Source: an uncultured Desulfuromonas sp. (GTDB lineage Bacteria; Desulfobacterota; Desulfuromonadia; Desulfuromonadales; Desulfuromonadaceae). From it: a stretch of DNA of 64,000 nt. The stretch's first letter is position 1, and every line of letters begins with the position of its first letter. The notes under the pieces were generated by a model, which worked only from the letters and a program-made list of their open reading frames with translations, was not told the origin of the DNA and ran no database searches. The DNA lies in NCBI RefSeq assembly GCF_963676955.1, contig NZ_OY781461.1, forward strand, positions 2,846,225 through 2,910,224, read 5' to 3'. Position numbers and translations under genes: made by a program. Below are positions 55,588-63,906 of this stretch, in pieces.

Positions 55588-55665
55588 CGTTTCAGCAGGA
55601 AGTTGTTATATTGTTAGCATCTGATCAAATCGCGACCACGGATCGACTTCACTCAGGGTTAATAG

Positions 55666-55694
55666 TTGACAGTTATGCTCAGGAATGCTAAGTG
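55666..55694 (+). promoter_or_regulatory. Predicted promoter of the cysE-iscR-nifS operon
   Basis: TTGACA (55666-55671), 17-base spacer, TAAGTG preceded by TGC (extended -10 type). The stretch ATAGTTGAC...CTCAGG-AAT overlapping it loosely resembles a type 1 IscR site, which would allow autoregulation. Pattern-based only. Confidence 0.4.
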
Positions 55695-55729
55695 TGACCC
55701 CTAACTCTACGCACCAGAGGAGGTTACAC

Positions 55730-56443
55730 GTGTTCAAAACGTTAAAAGAAGATATTGACGCGGTATTTCAACGTGACCCGGCCGTCCGCAGCACTCTTGA
55801 GGTGGTTGTCTGCTATCCGGGGTTTCATGCCCTGCAACTTCATCGTCTTGCGCATAAATTGTGGAACATCAAATGGTACTTTCTAGCCCGGTGTATTTCA
55901 CAATTCGGCCGTTTTGTCACCGGCATTGAGATCCATCCCGGCGCCCGTATCGGACGTGGTTTTTTTATTGATCACGGTATGGGAGTGGTGATCGGAGAGA
56001 CCGCTGAAATCGGCGACAACTGCACATTGTATCATGGTGTAACTCTCGGCGGCACCTCCTGGGCCAAAGAGAAGCGCCATCCCACCCTTGGTAATGATGT
56101 GGTGATCGGTTCCGGGGCTAAAATCCTTGGTCCGTTTGTGGTTGGCAGCGGCAGCAAAGTGGGCTCCAACTCGGTCGTCGTCAAAGAGGTGCCGGAAAAG
56201 GCCACTGTCGTCGGTGTGCCGGGGCGGATGGTTTTAAGTGAAGAGGAGCGTCGCCAACAGGAAAAACAGCACCGCTTTGATCTTGAGCATGGTCGTTTGC
56301 CGGACCCCCAGGCTCAGGCCATCAGCCGCCTGTTTGAACAAATTCGTTCGCTCGAACAGCAGGTCGGTCAATTGCAGGACCAACAGAAAGTCTTAACCGA
56401 CCAACTGCGTCAGGCGAACCTCAACGAAAAAAGAAGGGCTTAA
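55730..56443 (+). CDS. cysE: Serine O-acetyltransferase
   Basis: 237 residues from GTG 55730 with AGAGGAGG six bases upstream; the longer ATG start would span the promoter. The left-handed beta-helix hexapeptide repeats are evident: [35 protein letters not shown]. The catalytic His and CoA-binding features of the EpsC/CysE short form are present. A Q/E-rich coiled-coil tail (about 190-230) replaces the usual short C-terminus. It makes O-acetylserine for cysteine synthesis, the sulfur donor used by the adjacent desulfurase. Confidence 0.93.
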   Translation: MFKTLKEDIDAVFQRDPAVRSTLEVVVCYPGFHALQLHRLAHKLWNIKWYFLARCISQFGRFVTGIEIHPGARIGRGFFIDHGMGVVIGETAEIGDNCTLYHGVTLGGTSWAKEKRHPTLGNDVVIGSGAKILGPFVVGSGSKVGSNSVVVKEVPEKATVVGVPGRMVLSEEERRQQEKQHRFDLEHGRLPDPQAQAISRLFEQIRSLEQQVGQLQDQQKVLTDQLRQANLNEKRRA

Positions 56444-56445
56444 CC

Positions 56446-56898
56446 ATGCGGCTGTCAACCAAAGCTCAATATGCCGTGCGTGCCATGGTGCGTTTAAGCC
56501 TTGAGCAGAAAGATGCCCCGGTCTCCATTCGGGAAATTTCCAATCATGAAGATATCTCTCTGACCTACCTCGAACAATTATTTGCCAAGCTGCGCCGTGG
56601 TGAGTTGGTGCGCAGCGTGCGTGGCCCCGGTGGTGGTTATGTGTTGGCCCGGCCTCCTGCCGAGATCAAGGTCGATCAGATTATTGACAGTGTTGAAGAA
56701 ACCCTGATCCCGGTGTCCTGCATGGATGAATCCGGCAATTGCGCCTGTATGGATCAGTGTGTAACCCATACCGTCTGGCAGGAACTCGGCGAACGGATTC
56801 GCGGATTTCTGTCATCGGTTTCGATTGAGGACCTGACCAAAGAGGCTCAGAAACGGATTCGGCAGCAACATGCCGAGCAAAGTGACGATAGCAAGTAA
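56446..56898 (+). CDS. iscR: Rrf2-family regulator IscR
   Basis: 150 residues. Rrf2 winged-helix start M-R-L-S-T-K-A-Q-Y-A-V-R-A-M with recognition helix L-T-Y-L-E-Q-L-F-A-K-L-R, then G-G-Y-x-L-A-R-P. The cluster-binding region has Cys residues in S-C-M-D-E-S-G-N-C-A-C-M-D-Q-C-V-T-H. This fits a 2Fe-2S IscR that represses cluster and cysteine genes when clusters are plentiful. It starts 2 bp after cysE and precedes nifS. Confidence 0.92.
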   Translation: MRLSTKAQYAVRAMVRLSLEQKDAPVSIREISNHEDISLTYLEQLFAKLRRGELVRSVRGPGGGYVLARPPAEIKVDQIIDSVEETLIPVSCMDESGNCACMDQCVTHTVWQELGERIRGFLSSVSIEDLTKEAQKRIRQQHAEQSDDSK

Positions 56899-56913
56899 AC
56901 AGAGGGTTTAATC

Positions 56914-58119
56914 GTGAAAAACGTTTATCTGGACAACAACGCAACCACCCCGGTTCTTCCTGAGGTGGTTGATGCGTTACTACCTTTTTATCAGCATGCA
57001 TATGGCAATCCCTCCAGCATTCACTGGGCGGGGCGCGATGTTAAAGGCGCGGTGGATTGCGCCCGTCAGCAGGTGGCCGACCTGATCCATGCCTCCGCGC
57101 AGGAGATTGTTTTTACCGGTTGTGGCAGTGAAGGGGACAACCAGGCTCTGATCGGCAGTTATGAAACTCTCAAGGAGCAGGGCAATCATATCATCACAAC
57201 TGCCGTGGAACATCCGGCGGTTCTCGATACCTGCCGTTATCTGGAGAAAAAAGGCGCCCGGGTGACCTATCTGGGCGTGGACAGCAAAGGGATGCTCGAT
57301 CTGGCTGAGCTTGAAGCGGCTATTACCGAGCAAACCATCCTCATTTCCATCATGTGGGCCAACAACGAAACCGGCTGTTTGTTTCCCATTGCCGACATCG
57401 GTCGGATTGCCCGCAAACATCAGGTCCGTTTTCATTGCGATGCTGTTCAGGCGTTGGGAAAAGTGCCCATTGACGTGGCTGAATGCGGTGTTGACCTGAT
57501 GGTGTTTTCCGGCCATAAAATCGGTGCGCCCAAAGGGGTGGGCGCTTTGTATGTGCGTGACGGAATTGAACTGGAGTCGCTGATTCATGGTGGCCATCAG
57601 GAACAAGGGCGTCGGGCCGGTACGTTGAACGTCGCGGGGATCGTCGGCTTCGGCAAGGCCTGTGCGCTGGCGCAACAGCAGTTTGATGACGATGTTGTGC
57701 GTATGAAGCAGTTGCGCGACCGATTGCAGCAAGGTGTCCTGGCACTGCCGGACGTTTATCTCAACGGTCATGTGGACAACCGTCTGCCCAACACACTCAA
57801 CGTCAGTTTTTCCTTCATTGAGGGAGAGGGGCTGCTCCTGTATATGGATATGGTCGGCATTGCGGCCTCCTCCGGTTCGGCCTGTACGTCGGGGTCGGAT
57901 GGGCCATCTCATGTTTTGGCGGCCATGGGCGTTGAAGATGCCATGCTGCATTCCAGTGTTCGATTCAGCCTTGGTCCACAAACGACCCAAGATGAGGTGG
58001 ATTACGTTTTGGAACAGTTGCCGCCGATTGTCGATAAGTTGCGCGAGATGAGCCCGATGTTTGACCGCGATATTTCCTCGGACTGTCTGGTGGTTGAGTG
58101 TGAGATTGACCCCCATTAG
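56914..58119 (+). CDS. nifS: Cysteine desulfurase (NifS/IscS type)
   Basis: 401 residues from GTG 56914. It is a PLP enzyme with Y-L-D-N-N-A-T-T-P at the start, H-P-A-V in the His loop, the PLP Lys in F-S-G-H-K-I-G-A-P-K-G and the persulfide Cys in S-S-G-S-A-C-T-S-G. It transfers cysteine sulfur to scaffold proteins and to MnmA. No iscU/nifU scaffold gene follows; the C-terminal end (D-C-L-V-V-E-C-E-I-D-P-H) carries two further Cys. In operon with cysE and iscR. Confidence 0.94.
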   Translation: MKNVYLDNNATTPVLPEVVDALLPFYQHAYGNPSSIHWAGRDVKGAVDCARQQVADLIHASAQEIVFTGCGSEGDNQALIGSYETLKEQGNHIITTAVEHPAVLDTCRYLEKKGARVTYLGVDSKGMLDLAELEAAITEQTILISIMWANNETGCLFPIADIGRIARKHQVRFHCDAVQALGKVPIDVAECGVDLMVFSGHKIGAPKGVGALYVRDGIELESLIHGGHQEQGRRAGTLNVAGIVGFGKACALAQQQFDDDVVRMKQLRDRLQQGVLALPDVYLNGHVDNRLPNTLNVSFSFIEGEGLLLYMDMVGIAASSGSACTSGSDGPSHVLAAMGVEDAMLHSSVRFSLGPQTTQDEVDYVLEQLPPIVDKLREMSPMFDRDISSDCLVVECEIDPH

Positions 58120-58146
58120 AGGCAATTCAACAGCGTTAATCCTGGC

Positions 58147-58173
58147 GAAGGCACTTCGAGATGAAGTGCCTTC
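58147..58173. repeat. Hairpin between nifS and mnmA
   Basis: GAAGGCACTTC / GAAGTGCCTTC with a five-base loop, followed by CGCTGTCTTTT rather than a clean T-run. It may be a weak terminator or an RNA-processing hairpin within the sulfur operon. Confidence 0.5.
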
Positions 58174-58220
58174 GCTGTCTTTTATCTGAAGTAGTGCAGG
58201 TTCAGGTTTTAGGTTTAAAC

Positions 58221-59264
58221 ATGAAAAAAAACACAGTGTTGGTGGCGTTAAGTGGTGGGGTGGATTCGTCGGTGACGGCGGCATTGCTGCTGGAACAGGG
58301 CTATGAGGTGATCGGTGCCCATATGCGCTTGCTGCCCGGTGATCAATCACTACAGGGCGAGACCGATGCGCGACGCATTGCTGAAGAACTTCATATTCCG
58401 TTTCACAGCCTGGATTGCCGTGACAGGTTCACTGCCGCCATCATTGGTGATTTCTGTCGCGAATATCGTGCCGGCCGCACCCCCAATCCCTGTGTGCGTT
58501 GCAACCAGCACTTCAAATTCGGCGCCTTGTTTGATCTGGCCGATGATCTCGGTGCGGATTATCTGGCCACCGGCCATTATGCCCGGATTGACCATCAGAG
58601 CGACCCGGTGCGTCTGTGCCGTGGGGTCTATGCGCAAAAAGATCAGAGTTATTTCCTTTTTGTGCTTAGCGCGGCGCAATTGAAGCGGGTGTTGTTTCCC
58701 CTTGGCGGATTGACCAAGTCCGAGGTGCGTGAACTGGCTGAAAAATATCACCTCAGCTCTCGACAGAAGTCGGAAAGTCAGGATATCTGTTTCGTTCCTG
58801 ACAACGATTATATCGGATTTCTCGAACGCCATGATGACAGCCCGTGGCCGGATCATGGCGAGATAGTCCATGTCAGTGGCAACGTCCTCGGCACCCATCA
58901 CGGTACCCATCGCTACACCATCGGTCAACGGCGTGGTCTCGGTATCGGTTGGACAGAACCACTGTATGTGGTTGAGCTTGACGCCGAACAGCAACGCGTT
59001 GTTGTCGGTGAAAAAGCCGTTCTGCAACGGGATCGGTTGCAGGTTCATGACGTGATCTGGTCAGTGCCGCCCGCCGACGGACACGTGCGCGTCGATTGTC
59101 GGATTCGCTACCGTCATCATCCGGCGATGGCCACACTGACCATTGCTGACAACGGTGATGTGACTGTGGTTTTTGATGAGCCACAATACGGTGTGACGCC
59201 CGGGCAATGTGCGGTTTTTTATGTCAACGATTGTGTCCTTGGCGGAGGATGGATCGCATCATGA
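58221..59264 (+). CDS. mnmA: tRNA-specific 2-thiouridylase MnmA
   Basis: 347 residues from the ATG at 58221. P-loop-type pyrophosphatase motif A-L-S-G-G-V-D-S-S; catalytic Cys in R-T-P-N-P-C-V-R-C-N; second Cys in S-Q-D-I-C-F-V-P-D; C-terminal beta-barrels with T-I-G-Q-R-R-G-L. It thiolates U34 of Lys, Glu and Gln tRNAs with sulfur from the cysteine desulfurase encoded just upstream. The stop overlaps the mtaB start (ATGA). Confidence 0.95.
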   Translation: MKKNTVLVALSGGVDSSVTAALLLEQGYEVIGAHMRLLPGDQSLQGETDARRIAEELHIPFHSLDCRDRFTAAIIGDFCREYRAGRTPNPCVRCNQHFKFGALFDLADDLGADYLATGHYARIDHQSDPVRLCRGVYAQKDQSYFLFVLSAAQLKRVLFPLGGLTKSEVRELAEKYHLSSRQKSESQDICFVPDNDYIGFLERHDDSPWPDHGEIVHVSGNVLGTHHGTHRYTIGQRRGLGIGWTEPLYVVELDAEQQRVVVGEKAVLQRDRLQVHDVIWSVPPADGHVRVDCRIRYRHHPAMATLTIADNGDVTVVFDEPQYGVTPGQCAVFYVNDCVLGGGWIAS

Positions 59265-60547
59265 ACAGCGTCAGTATGGTTACTCTGGGATGTAAAGCCA
59301 ATCAGTTTGAATCCGCGGCGATGGAACGGATGCTGGTCGAACAGGGGTATCAGATCGTTCCCTTTGAACAGGGCGCTGAACTGGTTATCGTCAACACCTG
59401 TACCGTGACTGCGGCCACCGATGCTCAATCACGTAAGCTGATTCGCCGGGCCAGACGAATTAACGAGCACTGTCGTATCGTGGTGACCGGCTGTTATGCG
59501 CAAATTCAACCGCAGCAGCTCGCACAATTGCCTGGGGTGCTGTATGTCATCGGCAACAGTGAAAAGCAGGACCTCATTGATATCCTGTGCCATGAGGGGC
59601 CTCAAATTCAGGTCGGTGATATTGCCCGTCAACAACAGTGCCCGGATTTGAAAATCGCTTCGTTCTCCGAGCACAGCCGCGCGTTTGTTCAGATTCAAAG
59701 TGGCTGTAATGCCTTTTGCAGCTATTGTATTATTCCCTATGCCCGTGGTCGCAGCCGTTCGGTGGAAAAATCTGCGGTGATCAATCAGGTGAATCAGCTG
59801 GTTGAAACCGGGTACCGTGAAGTTGTTTTAACCGGCATCCATATCGGCAACTATGGTCAGGATTTAACGCCGAAATGCACGTTAACCGATTTGCTTCATG
59901 CCTTACTCGAAGAAACGGATGGCTGTCGCATTCGTCTTGGTTCGATCGAACCGCAAGAGGTGAGTGAGGCGTTGATTGACTGTGTTCAGCAGTCTTCACG
60001 GATTTGCCCTCATTTTCATATCCCCCTACAATCCGGGTGTGATTCCGTCCTGCGGCGGATGAACCGTCACTACACAACCGCGCAATTTCGCGACACCATC
60101 GACCTGTTGTGCCGAAAAATTCCCCGGGTGTCGATCGGTATTGATGTGATCAGCGGTTTTCCCGGTGAGACGGAGAACGAATATCAGCAAACCTATGATT
60201 TCGTTGCGGCGCTGCCGGTGCATTATCTCCACGTCTTTCCGTACAGCGCGCGGCCGGGAACGCCGGCAGCGACCATGCCTCATCAGGTTCCTGGAGATAT
60301 TGCCAAGCAGCGTGCATCTGAGCTACGGGTTCTGGGAGACGACAAGGCCCGCCGGTACAGACAGCAATTTATCGGTCAACATCTTGACGTGGTGTTGGAA
60401 TCCCGAACGAAAAATAACCAGTGGCAGGGCACCAGTGCTGAATATTTGACCGTTGTTGTTGATAAAGAATCGAGCTGTGCTGGTGAGCTTGTATCCGTTG
60501 AGATTGCTGGGGTGTGGAAGAATTCCCTTGTTGGAACAATAGCTTAA
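59261..60547 (+). CDS. mtaB: tRNA t6A37 methylthiotransferase MtaB
   Basis: 428 residues from the ATG at 59261, which overlaps the mnmA stop. MTTase N-terminal domain with T-L-G-C-K-A-N-Q-F-E, N-T-C-T-V-T and V-T-G-C-Y-A-Q (three auxiliary-cluster Cys); radical SAM motif C-N-A-F-C-S-Y-C; I-P-Y-A-R-G-R-S-R-S; C-terminal TRAM-like region. MtaB (rather than MiaB or RimO) is supported by the C-K-A-N-Q motif. It converts t6A37 to ms2t6A37. Functional partner of MnmA in tRNA sulfur modification. Confidence 0.93.
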   Translation: MNSVSMVTLGCKANQFESAAMERMLVEQGYQIVPFEQGAELVIVNTCTVTAATDAQSRKLIRRARRINEHCRIVVTGCYAQIQPQQLAQLPGVLYVIGNSEKQDLIDILCHEGPQIQVGDIARQQQCPDLKIASFSEHSRAFVQIQSGCNAFCSYCIIPYARGRSRSVEKSAVINQVNQLVETGYREVVLTGIHIGNYGQDLTPKCTLTDLLHALLEETDGCRIRLGSIEPQEVSEALIDCVQQSSRICPHFHIPLQSGCDSVLRRMNRHYTTAQFRDTIDLLCRKIPRVSIGIDVISGFPGETENEYQQTYDFVAALPVHYLHVFPYSARPGTPAATMPHQVPGDIAKQRASELRVLGDDKARRYRQQFIGQHLDVVLESRTKNNQWQGTSAEYLTVVVDKESSCAGELVSVEIAGVWKNSLVGTIA

Positions 60548-60557
60548 GTAAAAAAAT

Positions 60558-60591
60558 AGCCTCGGGCTAAGGAGGAGAAAGCGCCGAGGCT
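60558..60591 (+). terminator. Hairpin after mtaB with Shine-Dalgarno-like loop
   Basis: AGCCTCGG / CCGAGGCT with an 18-base loop that contains AAGGAGG (60569-60575). The T-run is absent directly after the stem (TCAATAGAGGATTTTC). Possibly the operon terminator. Confidence 0.5.
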
Positions 60592-61070
60592 CAATAGAGG
60601 ATTTTCTTTTTAGTTGCTTATAGAATATGCATTCGGTGTGCCAATAAAGATTGCTTAAGATTGTTTTTGCACCATGATATCTTGTTTTGTCATATGATTA
60701 CAGATGGTTAGCTCGTTTAAGATTTTTCTTCAAAAAAGTTGTGCCTCTTTCGATTTACTCTAATTCCTTGTAAGTCCATCTTTTTACCGCTAAACACAGC
60801 CTAATGGCGCTTTCATATGGCGATATCCCCGAATGAACATTCGTAATATTTGGTCTTTTGGCTTTATTATTGACATAAATAGGAAAAGAACATTCTGTTT
60901 AAACAGTCGAAAAGTGTTTGTTGTAAAAAAAGCATGAATATGAGCTATGTTTAACGATGATGCCGCATTTGCAGAGATATATAACTATTTGATCTTTTGT
61001 ATTTCTGTAGAATAGTGATTATTTTTATGTGTTAAAAATACGAATTCTGCGACAAATGGGATATCTGCCG
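60592..61070. other. AT-rich non-coding stretch
   Basis: About 480 bases, clearly more AT-rich than the flanks. Short frames (up to 22 codons) lack ribosome sites. No tRNA, repeat or conserved RNA structure was recognised. It separates the sulfur operon from the XRE-cupin genes. Confidence 0.6.
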
Positions 61071-61099
61071 TTGACATGTGTTTTAGCTGATGATAAAAC
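61071..61099 (+). promoter_or_regulatory. Predicted sigma-70 promoter of the XRE-cupin pair
   Basis: TTGACA, 17-base spacer, TAAAAC. The -35 region reads TTGACATGTGT, nearly the same as TTGACACGTGT in the promoter of the IHF-like gene downstream. Confidence 0.55.
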
Positions 61100-61130
61100 A
61101 ACATTCTATTATTATGAAATAGGGGGTGTC

Positions 61131-61706
61131 ATGGTAAAAGAACTCATTGGCAAAAAGCTGAAAAAAATGCGGCTCAATAACGACATGACCATCGAGGGTC
61201 TGGCCCATAAGTCTCAGGTGTCTTCCAATATGATTTCCCGAATTGAACGCGGGCTGACGACGCCGTCCGTCGAGATTCTGATGAAGTTGGCCGGCGCCTT
61301 TGGTATGAGCATCAGTTACTTTGTTGAAGAAGCTGAAAAAGGCTCAACCGTGGTGCATACACCGAAAGGGTCCGGTGAGCCGATTTTCTTTTTTGAGGAC
61401 AAACATCAGATTGTCAGTTTGACGCAGGGACTGCGTGATCCCGGTTTCACAGTGTTTTACGATACTCTGGAAGAGGGGTGTAACAGCGGTGAGGGTGATA
61501 TGGTCCATGTCGGAGAAGAATTTGCCATGGTGCTGGAAGGCCAGATGGAATTTATCATCGAGGGAAAAACCTATGTGCTCAGCGATGGTGATTCCCTGTC
61601 GTTCAAGGCCAACCTGCCGCATCGCTGGACCAATACCTATTCCGGACAGACATTGGTCATGTGGGTTGTTTCCCCGGCGCCTAATGTCGCCCAGCAGCAG
61701 GCGTAA
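61131..61706 (+). CDS. XRE-family regulator with cupin domain, copy 1
   Basis: 191 residues from the ATG at 61131 (AGGGGG upstream; the longer frame begins before the promoter). N-terminal helix-turn-helix about 5-60 (M-T-I-E-G-L-A-H-K-S-Q-V-S-S-N-M-I-S-R-I-E-R-G) and C-terminal cupin about 110-185 (H-V-G-E-E-F-A-M-V-L-E-G, G-D-S-L-S-F-K-A-N-L-P-H-R-W). Such regulators bind small molecules in the cupin barrel and often control amine or amino acid metabolism. The effector is unknown. Followed after 13 bp by a close paralogue. Confidence 0.87.
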   Translation: MVKELIGKKLKKMRLNNDMTIEGLAHKSQVSSNMISRIERGLTTPSVEILMKLAGAFGMSISYFVEEAEKGSTVVHTPKGSGEPIFFFEDKHQIVSLTQGLRDPGFTVFYDTLEEGCNSGEGDMVHVGEEFAMVLEGQMEFIIEGKTYVLSDGDSLSFKANLPHRWTNTYSGQTLVMWVVSPAPNVAQQQA

Positions 61707-61719
61707 GGAGGGACTGATC

Positions 61720-62286
61720 ATGAAATTGAAGAAAATTATCGGCAAAAAATTGAAAGCGATCCGTCTCGGCCGTGATTTAACCATTCAGGAACTGGCCAAC
61801 AGTTCCGGGGTGTCCTCCAATATGATTTCCCGTGTTGAACGGGGGCTGACTATTCCGTCGGTTGAAATTCTCATGAAGCTGGCGCGCGTTTTCAATAAGA
61901 GCGTTGACTATTTTGTTGAAGAAGTGAAAACCACGCACGAAGTGGTGTTCAGTACCAGTGGTCAGCGCGATGCAACGGTTTATGAAGACAGCAGTAATAT
62001 GATCACCGAGTCATTTACCTCAGGTCTCAGGGATCCACAGTTTTCCTCGTTTTATTGCACGGTGCCGGTAGGGGGACTCAGTGGCGAATCCAATATGTAC
62101 CACCCCGGTGATGAGCTGATTTACCTGCTTGAAGGTCGTCTGAAAGTGACGGTCGTTGACGAGGTCTATGAGTTGACTCCCGGTGACAGCCTGTCGTTTA
62201 AGTCCCATTTGCCGCACAGCTGGGAAAATATCGGCACGATTGACGCCAAAGTGATCTGGACTGTCTCACCTTTTACAGTGATTTAA
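61720..62286 (+). CDS. XRE-family regulator with cupin domain, copy 2
   Basis: 188 residues from the ATG at 61720 (AAGGAGGG upstream). Same architecture as the preceding gene, and similar through the whole length (S-S-N-M-I-S-R-V-E-R-G-L-T-I-P-S-V-E-I-L-M-K-L; G-D-S-L-S-F-K-S-H-L-P-H-S-W), with a divergent linker. A tandem duplication; the recognition helices are almost the same, so the two may bind the same operators or form heterodimers (inference). Confidence 0.87.
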   Translation: MKLKKIIGKKLKAIRLGRDLTIQELANSSGVSSNMISRVERGLTIPSVEILMKLARVFNKSVDYFVEEVKTTHEVVFSTSGQRDATVYEDSSNMITESFTSGLRDPQFSSFYCTVPVGGLSGESNMYHPGDELIYLLEGRLKVTVVDEVYELTPGDSLSFKSHLPHSWENIGTIDAKVIWTVSPFTVI

Positions 62287-62304
62287 TAATGAAAACGCCG
62301 GTTT

Positions 62305-62338
62305 CACGTGTTGACACGTGTAATTAATCATGTATGTT
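62305..62338 (+). promoter_or_regulatory. Predicted promoter/operator of the IHF-like gene
   Basis: Two CACGTG hexamers separated by TTGA (62305-62320) overlap a -35 TTGACA (62311-62316), with TATGTT 16 bases downstream as -10. The repeated hexamer at the -35 suggests repression, perhaps by the neighbouring XRE-cupin proteins. Confidence 0.45.
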
Positions 62339-62420
62339 GTTAATATCTCTTGAATAACTTGGAACTCTTTGCTGACAACCTGATCGGAATACCGTGTAAG
62401 ATGAACGGCTAGGAGGAAGT

Positions 62421-62696
62421 ATGAACAAGTCTGAACTGATCGAAGCTCTCTCTCTCGAAAAGGATTTGACCTATAAACGAGCTGAGGAGATTGTCAATCT
62501 GATGTTCGATTCAATGACGCAGGAGCTGGTCAAAGGCGGCCGGATTGAAATCCGCGGTTTCGGCAGTTTTGTTGTTAAAGACTATAAGTCGTACACCGGT
62601 CGCAATCCGAAAACGGGCGAAGCCATCCAGGTGAAAACAAAAAAACTCCCGTTTTTCAAAGTTGGTAAAGAGCTGCGGGAACGCGTCAATAACTGA
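62421..62696 (+). CDS. ihfB: IHF-beta-like DNA-bending protein
   Basis: 91 residues, usual HU/IHF length. K-S-E-L-I-E at the start, G-G-R-I-E-I-R-G-F-G-S-F, G-R-N-P-K-T-G (the minor-groove arm) and F-F-K-V-G-K-E-L-R-E-R-V-N at the end match IHF beta better than HU. It bends DNA as a dimer, assisting recombination and sigma-54 activation over distance. Good AGGAGG ribosome site; monocistronic with its own terminator. The symbol rests on motif likeness. Confidence 0.85.
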   Translation: MNKSELIEALSLEKDLTYKRAEEIVNLMFDSMTQELVKGGRIEIRGFGSFVVKDYKSYTGRNPKTGEAIQVKTKKLPFFKVGKELRERVNN

Positions 62697-62697
62697 T

Positions 62698-62730
62698 AAA
62701 AAGCCCCTGTCCATTCGGCAGGGGCTTTTT
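62698..62730 (+). terminator. Terminator after ihfB-like gene
   Basis: AAAAAGCCCCTG, nine-base loop, CAGGGGCTTTTT; serves both the IHF-like gene and the converging ketosynthase. Confidence 0.9.
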
Positions 62731-62758
62731 AGTGGGTCACGCTGTTTTCCAGACCGAC

Positions 62759-63895
62759 CTAACAGACCGTCAAAAGCATGTAGCAGACGGAGAAGCGGCC
62801 GCTCTCCGGTATAAAGCACAGCAGGCGCTGTCCTTTCTTCAGTCGTCCGGAATGGAACAGCTCATCCAGGATAATATAGATCGAGGCGGCCCCGGTATTG
62901 CCTTTTGTTGTCAGGTTGGTGAACCAGCGCTCGTAGGGGATGTGGAAGCCTTTTTCTTTCATGCGGTCATGCAAGCGGGTGCGGAAATAGTCCGATGAAT
63001 AATGAGGCAGAAACCAATCAATGCTCTCCGGCGTCAGGCCACGTTGTTCAGCAATGGGCAACAGGGCACGATCAACGGAAACCGGGATAATCTCTTCATT
63101 GAGCAGTTTGACATCCTGCTTGATCAGAAACGCATGATGGTCCACAGCCTGCTCAATGGTCTCAAACTGACGCCAGCCGCGCAGTTTGCCATCCTTTTTG
63201 ATGGCGCCGGCGTACATGCAGGGCTCAAACAGATGAGCACTGGAACGCTGGTCAATCCATTCAACTTTCAGCGAGATCCCCTCTTGTGCCGGAGTCGGCG
63301 ATATTTTGGCGGCACCCGCACCATCCGACAACATCCAACGAAGAAAATCCGCATCAAAGGATAAAACCGGCTGGTTTTGCAGCTGCTGAGCCCGTTCGTC
63401 AGAAATCTGGCCACACAGCGAGGCCCGCATAAAGGATGAGGCGAGCTCCGACCCCGTGGCGATTGCACTGGGTGATTCACCTAACGCCACCTGCATGCAG
63501 GCGTGTTTCAATGCGGTGACGCCGCTGATGCAGATGCCGGCGGTTGACACCACTTCGCAGGGGCCGCCTTTGAGTTCACCATGAACCATGGAAGCATGCC
63601 CCGGCATGATCTGATCCGGGGATGACGTGCCGCAGCACAGACTATGAATGTTGTGCGGATCATAAGAGCGCAGGCGGCGCACAGCCTCGGCGCTCAACTC
63701 AGCATTGGTGTGGGTTTGTTCCAACGTTTTCGGATCAATGGCATAGTAACGCTGTTCAATACGGTTATTGCGTAAAATAATCCGTCGTGTCCGTGAGGGT
63801 AAATCACCGACCAAGCCAAGCATGGCCTCCATGTCTTGGTTGGAAACCGGTTCATTAGGGAGAAACGAGGCCAGATCAGTGATGTAGGCGTCCAT
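62759..63895 (-). CDS. DarB-like beta-ketoacyl-ACP synthase III
   Basis: 378 residues with the FabH-type thiolase fold. Active-site Cys in S-T-A-G-I-C-I-S-G, His in F-L-P-H-Y-S-S and Asn in K-G-N-T-G-A-A-S. The N-terminal stretch F-L-P-N-E-P-V-S-N-x-D-M-E and R-I-I-L-R-N-N-R-I-E-Q-R-Y-Y-A is like the DarB/flexirubin-type ketosynthases that condense two acyl chains into dialkylresorcinols, rather than housekeeping FabH. It is 11 bp downstream of another minus-strand gene that leaves the window, so a biosynthetic operon probably continues to the right. Confidence 0.75.
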   Translation of the reverse strand: MDAYITDLASFLPNEPVSNQDMEAMLGLVGDLPSRTRRIILRNNRIEQRYYAIDPKTLEQTHTNAELSAEAVRRLRSYDPHNIHSLCCGTSSPDQIMPGHASMVHGELKGGPCEVVSTAGICISGVTALKHACMQVALGESPSAIATGSELASSFMRASLCGQISDERAQQLQNQPVLSFDADFLRWMLSDGAGAAKISPTPAQEGISLKVEWIDQRSSAHLFEPCMYAGAIKKDGKLRGWRQFETIEQAVDHHAFLIKQDVKLLNEEIIPVSVDRALLPIAEQRGLTPESIDWFLPHYSSDYFRTRLHDRMKEKGFHIPYERWFTNLTTKGNTGAASIYIILDELFHSGRLKKGQRLLCFIPESGRFSVCYMLLTVC

Positions 63896-63906
63896 AAGCA
63901 GTGATC

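Noticed and set aside
56980-58350. 456-codon open frame opposite nifS
   Set aside because: Antisense shadow; no start signal and no recognisable domain, while nifS is certain.
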